Source: JAAAOZ01 sp964496595
Lineage (GTDB): Bacteria > Chloroflexota > Anaerolineae > B4-G1 > SLSP01
Assembly: GCA_964496595.1 (NCBI GenBank)
Contig: CAZCAI010000173.1
Span: 1 to 9,205, forward strand
DNA length: 9,205 bases
Direction of reading: 5' to 3'
This document shows, piece after piece, positions 6,701 to 9,205 of the stretch. The notes beneath the pieces are model-generated. The model worked only from the letters and a program-made list of their open reading frames with translations. It did no database searches and had not been told where the DNA came from. A program made the position numbers and the translations under genes. Every line of letters starts with the position of its first letter. Within the stretch, counting starts at the first letter, position 1.

Positions 6701-9205
6701 TCGTTTACCAGCAGATTCCCGGCGATTTCTATGCGGAAATCGAGGTTTACTCAACCACTATGAGTGCGGATCAGTGGTCGAAGGGCGGCTTGATGGTGCG
6801 CTCTGGTTTGGAACCCGGAGCGGATCTTGTGATGATTAATTATGCGCCCCAAGGCAGCGCCGCCAGTAGTGGCAACCCAGTCTTACAATTTGCCTATCGC
6901 ACAGGGGGCAGCGCCACGCGCGTTGTGAATGATCTATCCGTTGGTGGCTTGCCGGTATGGCTCCGCCTGGAGCGTGAGGGCAACTTGTATTTCTTCGCTT
7001 ACTCCACCAACGGCAACGACTGGAATGAGATCGGGTGGGCGGGGGTTGATCTGGGGGATGCTCCCTATGTCGGGCTGAGCGCGGCCTCCTACGAGGGAGG
7101 CGCGGAACAAGCGGTGGCGTTCAACAGCTTCACGCTTTGCCAATACGACCATCCTGATCCGCCCGCGCCGCCCCCGATGGAAGATGCGCCCACGATCACT
7201 ACGACCCAGATGATCACCTCGGAGGTCTGTGGCGCAGCCGATATCGCGCTATCCGTCGCGGGGCAGGGGGAGATCACGACCTATCACAGGCCCGTGGATC
7301 TGATGATTGTCCTGGATCGGTCTGGATCGATGGACGACGCCGGGCAAAATCCCGATCAGCCTTTGCTGGATGCGAAAGACGCTGCGAAGATCTTAATCGA
7401 TCAACTAGATGGCGTCTACGACCGTGTTGGATTGGTCTCTTACGCTAACAGCGCCACCGTTGATTACCCGCTCAGCTCGCGCTATGACGCGATCAAGGGC
7501 GCTATTGATAATCTGAATCCCAATGGCTTCACCAACATCGGCGACGCTATTCACGATGCGCGTGAATCGTTGGCGACCTATGGGCGCGACGAGGCCGTTC
7601 CTGTCATCGTGGTTTTGAGTGATGGGGTTGCCAATCGCAGCCACAATGGTCAGTCCTGTGAGCAGGAGCCGATCACGGATACGATCTGCACCGAAGATGC
7701 GGTGGCGCAGGCTGAGGCAGCGAAGGATCTGGATATGACGGTCTACGCTATCGGCCTCAATTTGGGCGGTGTGGGCAACGATGCAACCGAGGCAATCGCC
7801 CGCGCGACCTTAGAGGCGATGGCATCTGCTTCCGCTTATTACGAGGCGCCGGACTCCAGTGACCTGGTCGGGATCTACGAGGAGATTGCCGAGGACGTCG
7901 TCAACGTCGCGGCCTACGATACGCGCATCATCGCCTCGCTGTCCGCCGGCGTGGATTACATCGCCGGTTCGGCCAGCCTTGAACCTTCAAACATCGTGAC
8001 CGCTGAGAATAACACGACGCTGACCTGGAATGTGGGCATCGTGCCCATCTCCAAGACGCGCACGGTTTCCTTCTCGGTGGAAGTCGAATTGGCGGGCGAG
8101 AGCACCTTGCTCGACGCTTATCCCGACACTCGTGTGGAATATCGGGATGTGGAAGACACCCTGCGCCAGATGGACTTCCCCAATGCGGAGATGGCGATTG
8201 AGATTGTGCCGTGCAACCTGCCGCCGGTCGCGGAGGATGACACGACTGAGACCGATGAAAACATGGCGGTTGAGATTGCTGTGCTCGATAATGACAGCGA
8301 TCCCGACGGCGACGAGTTGAGCATTGTGGGGACGACCGACCCGGCCCACGGCAGCGTGGCGATCAACGACGACGGCACCATCACCTACACGCCGGACGCG
8401 GACTTCCACGGTGAGGACAGCTTCACCTACACCATCAGCGACGGGGAACTGACGGACACGGCCACGGTGACGGTGACTGTGATTGAAGTCGCGGCTATCC
8501 GACCCATTCTGGAATGCGTGGTGGATAACCGGGATGGCACGTACATCGCCTACTTTGGATACCTGAACGGTAATGACTTCCCGGTTTCTATCGGGATTGG
8601 AGATCGCAACAAATTCACCCCGACGCCCCAGGATCGTGGTCAACCCACGATCTTCGAGCCTAGTCGCACGCCTTACTGGCCCGACGCGGCCTTCGGTGTG
8701 GACTTTGATGGCAATAACCTGGTATGGACGCTGGATGGACGGACGGCGACAGCCTCGCGTAACTCGACGCCTTGCTCCAATCATGTCTTCTTCGAGAAAG
8801 AGTGGCAGGATGAGAAGGGAAATCCGCTTGCGGAATTACCTGTGGGATTGTCCGCTGACTTCAACATCACGGCAGAAAGCGAAATGGGTACGGCCATCTG
8901 CTCCTATCCTGAAGATGGAACGGAGTTGGTTTGCGAATACGATAATGACGCTCCGGCGCTTGATAATAATGGCCTATGGGTCCCGGTTGGCAGCGTCTAC
9001 ACCGTAACTGAAACTGGTCTGCCGGATCGTTGGGTTACGGAGGACGGTGTAGGGGCCTTCACCGGGGGAGATGATTACTGTGAGGCCGGATTAGAGGGGA
9101 TGAGCAAGTATTGTGAGCATACCGTCGTCAACGTTTACATCCCGAACCAGCCGCCGGTGGCAGTGGATGACAGCGCGGAGACCGACGAGGACGTGGCGGT
9201 CGACA
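3766..9205 (+). CDS. Giant secreted thioester-domain adhesin-like protein, C-terminus beyond the window
   Basis: The frame is open from ATG 3766 to the window end, 1813 codons with no stop. A Sec signal peptide covers residues 1-30 (Lys9 and Lys12, hydrophobic core, AFA cleavage). The domain order is:
- thioester domain, about 32-168 (Cys84, Gln134);
- Ig-like domain, about 173-245;
- a short VGTIF...QKLVLG segment typical after TQXA domains, about 246-285;
- two SdrD_B-like repeats, about 286-378 and 379-485;
- DUF11-like domain, about 486-580;
- unassigned beta-rich region, 581-735;
- cadherin-tandem repeats, 736-827 and 828-914;
- ConA-like (DUF1349-type) lectin domain, about 926-1125;
- vWA domain, about 1176-1380, MIDAS Asp1184/Ser1186/Ser1188, Thr1256, Asp1286;
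- beta domain, about 1383-1485;
- third cadherin repeat, 1486-1573;
- Cys-bounded domain, about 1576-1670;
- Cna_B-like domain, about 1673-1790;
- fourth cadherin repeat from 1796.
The protein is acidic. The anchor (LPXTG, LPxxxRN-type tail or transmembrane) is not in view. The likely role is adhesion, inferred from domains. Confidence 0.92.
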   Translation, partial: MNLLSGAGKLTKVLALGILLSLLATSLAFAFEGSETGTLQGYPDLRRVYGELNGEEWFSRIGRGGLAGTLELELSDGVRVPVFCTDIHHPTAKNDRFVASDAEMDCQVKWLLTHYPAILKGNPGWNADEMAARQMAVWHFADGLLPHADTAIGARAWEIIDVVPEDACAADAPDVSITPASVVNSIGASQTFTVTVTQGGEPVADTEVALSTGETFTTDANGEAAFSLTSGSAETIIIEASATLPLPVGTIFEGVDPNRQKLVLGEFSEGLVLGQAQATWQGDGSIIAVSFNDRNMNGIHDQGEPFLSSRDVVLYQDETPVAGPRDTDGNGQVTFDGLYGDYTVKQYEKAGWYATTSLLQDVTVDNDVQTVYFGQIKTPVIVGQKFEDADRDGIWDGDEAPLSGWELQLFRANGSAVIGMKGRTNESGEIVFSSDRDPSDMLPGAYYVQETLLDDQLWLATTGISKTVTVAAGDVVNVPIGNARLGASVSLSKSGPAQAYEGDSVTYDFTIVNDGEVVLDNVTLTDPLLGGEISECATAELGIGESVTCQATYEVPLGADDPMINTATVVGAYGDAETVCEFGDDCFQYEFLGAITNDDGSVTLRFELTNECGNATALSNVAFGLPDGVVPLDPEDGDTYTAPSGNDYYVESPTNNSFYSIKFETMAEDGIREGASDIFEYTLPAGDYDPALEIQIQAKGGQTVEVVTFTPESCVDSGTGGSVVDSDTHSLELLYPPVAEDDAVETDEDEAVSIDMLANDSDPDGDELVITEVTDPANGSVTINDDGTVTYTPDVGFVGEDTFTYTVSDGEATDTATVTVMVNPVNDPPVAKDDTAYGNQDEALVIAVLDNDSDPDGDELTVVETSDPANGSVTINDDGTVTYTPDAGFVGEDTFTYTVSDGEATDTATVTVNVAEAAMICAAHSDNFNASEVDPRWTSLDINGQGSGDPLGSTFVSDGLLTVSSDGQEIWDGDDDLRFVYQQIPGDFYAEIEVYSTTMSADQWSKGGLMVRSGLEPGADLVMINYAPQGSAASSGNPVLQFAYRTGGSATRVVNDLSVGGLPVWLRLEREGNLYFFAYSTNGNDWNEIGWAGVDLGDAPYVGLSAASYEGGAEQAVAFNSFTLCQYDHPDPPAPPPMEDAPTITTTQMITSEVCGAADIALSVAGQGEITTYHRPVDLMIVLDRSGSMDDAGQNPDQPLLDAKDAAKILIDQLDGVYDRVGLVSYANSATVDYPLSSRYDAIKGAIDNLNPNGFTNIGDAIHDARESLATYGRDEAVPVIVVLSDGVANRSHNGQSCEQEPITDTICTEDAVAQAEAAKDLDMTVYAIGLNLGGVGNDATEAIARATLEAMASASAYYEAPDSSDLVGIYEEIAEDVVNVAAYDTRIIASLSAGVDYIAGSASLEPSNIVTAENNTTLTWNVGIVPISKTRTVSFSVEVELAGESTLLDAYPDTRVEYRDVEDTLRQMDFPNAEMAIEIVPCNLPPVAEDDTTETDENMAVEIAVLDNDSDPDGDELSIVGTTDPAHGSVAINDDGTITYTPDADFHGEDSFTYTISDGELTDTATVTVTVIEVAAIRPILECVVDNRDGTYIAYFGYLNGNDFPVSIGIGDRNKFTPTPQDRGQPTIFEPSRTPYWPDAAFGVDFDGNNLVWTLDGRTATASRNSTPCSNHVFFEKEWQDEKGNPLAELPVGLSADFNITAESEMGTAICSYPEDGTELVCEYDNDAPALDNNGLWVPVGSVYTVTETGLPDRWVTEDGVGAFTGGDDYCEAGLEGMSKYCEHTVVNVYIPNQPPVAVDDSAETDEDVAVD
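3859..4269 (+). other. Thioester domain (TED/TQXA type) of the giant protein
   Basis: Residues 32-168. In bacterial thioester domains a Cys in a short hydrophobic strand and a Gln in a [TV]Q.A[IV]W motif form an internal thioester that can bond covalently to host or matrix amines. Here VFCTDI gives Cys84 (4015-4017) and RQMAVWHFADG gives Gln134 (4165-4167), with the downstream aromatic-His-Phe-x-Asp-Gly run also conserved in the family. Two further Cys (106, 168) flank the Gln. The position directly after the signal peptide is the usual tip position. Confidence 0.75.
4282..4500 (+). other. Ig-like (Big_1/invasin-type) domain
   Basis: Residues about 173-245. The pattern SITPASVVNSIGASQTFTV, then GGEPVADTEVALS, then TDANGEAAFSL is that of bacterial Ig-like Big_1 folds, which act as spacers in surface proteins. 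The next 40 residues contain VGTIFEG and QKLVLG, resembling the segment after thioester domains in TQXA proteins. Confidence 0.6.
4621..5220 (+). other. Two SdrD_B-like repeats
   Basis: Residues about 286-378 and 379-485. Each starts with the typical Asp/Asn-rich loop, FNDRNMNGIHDQGEPFL in the first and FEDADRDGIWDGDEAPLSGW in the second. Each continues to a Gly-rich strand pair (TDGNGQVTFDGLYGDYTV; GAYYVQE). SdrD B-type repeats bind calcium and form stiff stalks. DxNxDG/DxDxDG loops suggest the same here. Confidence 0.75.
5221..5505 (+). other. DUF11-like domain
   Basis: Residues about 486-580. The signature SLSKSGPAQAYEGDSVTYDF, then IVNDGEVVLDNVTLTDPL, then GESVTCQATYEV is characteristic of DUF11-type beta domains in surface proteins. 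Cys536 and Cys549 could pair. Confidence 0.7.
5506..5970 (+). other. Unassigned beta-rich domain between DUF11-like and cadherin repeats
   Basis: Residues 581-735. The region has alternating polar and hydrophobic beta-strand character and Cys at 586, 612 and 714. The segment LRFELTNECGNATALSNVAFGLP is followed by FSI/IKFET and SDIFEYTLPAG strands. It may be a DUF11-related or cohesin-like sandwich. I do not recognise the family. Confidence 0.5.
5971..6246 (+). repeat. Cadherin-tandem (VCBS-like) repeat 1
   Basis: Residues 736-827. The module runs from PPVAEDD through NDSDPDGDEL, NGSVTINDDGTVTYTP, GEDTFTYTVSDGEATDTATV. This is the classic bacterial cadherin-tandem/Big_9 pattern with an Asp-rich calcium-type loop. 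The period to repeat 2 is exactly 276 bases (92 codons). Confidence 0.85.
6247..6507 (+). repeat. Cadherin-tandem repeat 2, near-identical to repeat 1
   Basis: Residues 828-914. By eye, bases 6364-6500 match 6088-6224 at 133 of 137 positions, including a perfect 59-base run; three of the four differences are synonymous and one changes Val to Ala. The front part of the module is much more diverged, which points to partial duplication or gene conversion of the rear half. Confidence 0.85.
6541..7140 (+). other. ConA-like lectin (DUF1349-type) domain
   Basis: Residues about 926-1125. The order of strands fits a laminin-G/ConA-like jelly roll of the DUF1349 group: DNFN...RW..., DGLLTVSSDGQEIWD, FYAEIEVYS, WSKGGLMVRSG, PVWLRLEREGN, FAYSTNGNDW, YVGLSAASYEGG, AFNSFTLC. 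Such domains commonly bind carbohydrate. The edges bear Cys921 and Cys1125. Confidence 0.7.
7291..7905 (+). other. von Willebrand factor A domain with intact MIDAS
   Basis: Residues about 1176-1380. VDLMIVLDRSGSM supplies the DxSxS motif (Asp1184, Ser1186, Ser1188), GFTNIGDAI supplies Thr1256 and VVLSDG supplies Asp1286, so all metal-ion-dependent adhesion site residues are present. The Rossmann-like beta-alpha pattern is clear through MTVYAIGL. vWA domains with intact MIDAS bind ligands, as in pilus-tip adhesins. Confidence 0.92.
7912..8220 (+). other. Beta domain after vWA
   Basis: Residues about 1383-1485. A strand-rich segment: YDTRIIASLSAGVDYIAGSA, TTLTWNVGIVPISKTRTVSF, VEVELAG, ending in AEMAIEIVPCN. 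This pattern commonly follows vWA domains in secreted proteins and may pack against them. The DUF11-like character is only approximate. Confidence 0.55.
8221..8484 (+). repeat. Cadherin-tandem repeat 3
   Basis: Residues 1486-1573. The same module as repeats 1 and 2 (PPVAEDD, NDSDPDGDEL, HGSVAINDDGTITYTP, GEDSFTYTISDGELTDTATV), but clearly more diverged, so it was not part of the recent exchange. Confidence 0.85.
8491..8781 (+). other. Cys-bounded unassigned domain
   Basis: Residues about 1576-1672. It runs from RPILECVVDNRDGTYIAYFGY through FTPTPQDRGQPTIFEPSR and VDFDGNNLVWTLDGRTATAS to NSTPCSN. Cys1584 and Cys1670 bound it and could form a disulfide. The pattern looks like a recurring module of secreted bacterial proteins, but I cannot name its family. 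Confidence 0.5.
8782..9135 (+). other. Cna_B-like domain with candidate isopeptide triad
   Basis: Residues about 1673-1790. Cna_B domains of Gram-positive adhesins self-lock by a Lys-Asn isopeptide bond assisted by a Glu. Here FFEKEWQDEKGN gives Lys1678 (8797-8799), VYTVTETGLP gives Glu1749 (9010-9012), and the final strand HTVVNVYIPN gives Asn1789 (9130-9132). Their positions and flanking patterns match the family order. Extra Cys residues between them are unusual. Confidence 0.6.
9151..9205 (+). repeat. Cadherin-tandem repeat 4, cut by the window end
   Basis: Residues 1796-1813. PPVAVDDSAETDEDVAVD matches the start of repeats 1 and 3. The repeat and the whole gene continue past the end of the window. 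Confidence 0.8.

Noticed and set aside
7987..8784. Leftward 265-codon frame opposite the giant gene
   Set aside because: It is the antisense of GC-rich repeat and vWA-following sequence, with Arg/Val/His-rich content and no ribosome site; similar antisense frames appear opposite each cadherin repeat.
3766..9205. A frameshift or stop splitting the giant gene
   Set aside because: Reading every codon from 3766 to 9204 showed no stop, and domains continue across all junctions.

Overview
The window looks like an accessory, cell-surface region of a Chloroflexota (Anaerolineae/Caldilineae-like) bacterium or a close relative. This is inference. It rests on moderately high GC, strong AGGAGG-type ribosome sites, a secreted glycoside hydrolase ending in a hydrophobic LPVITRN-type tail that I associate with secreted Chloroflexota proteins, and a mosaic giant surface protein built from Ig-like, SdrD_B-like, cadherin-tandem, ConA-like, vWA and Cna_B-like modules. 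No RNA gene, mobile element or CRISPR array was seen.

Layout: bases 1-113 hold no supported gene. Two genes read leftward as a coupled pair. The first is a secreted clan GH-A glycoside hydrolase (1439-3526). The second is a TPR-repeat lipoprotein (114-1442) whose TTG start overlaps the hydrolase stop. A 239-base AT-rich divergent intergenic region (3527-3765) follows. From 3766 to the window end, one uninterrupted rightward frame of 1813 codons encodes a giant secreted protein whose C-terminus lies outside the window.

The giant protein is the main point of interest. After a signal peptide it carries a domain matching the bacterial thioester domain (TED/TQXA), with candidate Cys84 and Gln134 in the contexts VFCTD and RQMAVWHFADG. 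Next come an Ig-like domain, two SdrD_B-like repeats with Asp-rich calcium-binding-type loops, a DUF11-like domain, and an unassigned beta-rich domain. These are followed by two nearly identical cadherin-tandem repeats, a ConA-like lectin domain, a vWA domain with a complete MIDAS, and a third cadherin-tandem repeat. The last parts are a Cys-bounded unassigned domain, a Cna_B-like domain with a plausible Lys-Glu-Asn isopeptide triad, and the start of a fourth cadherin repeat. A covalent-capture domain at the tip, isopeptide-locked and Ca-binding stalk domains, and a vWA domain together resemble Gram-positive pilus-tip and 'harpoon' adhesins.

How the parts may work together (inference): the giant protein would bind or covalently capture a surface, matrix or partner cell. 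The divergently encoded hydrolase would act on extracellular glycans. The TPR lipoprotein would serve as an envelope scaffold for the hydrolase or a related complex.
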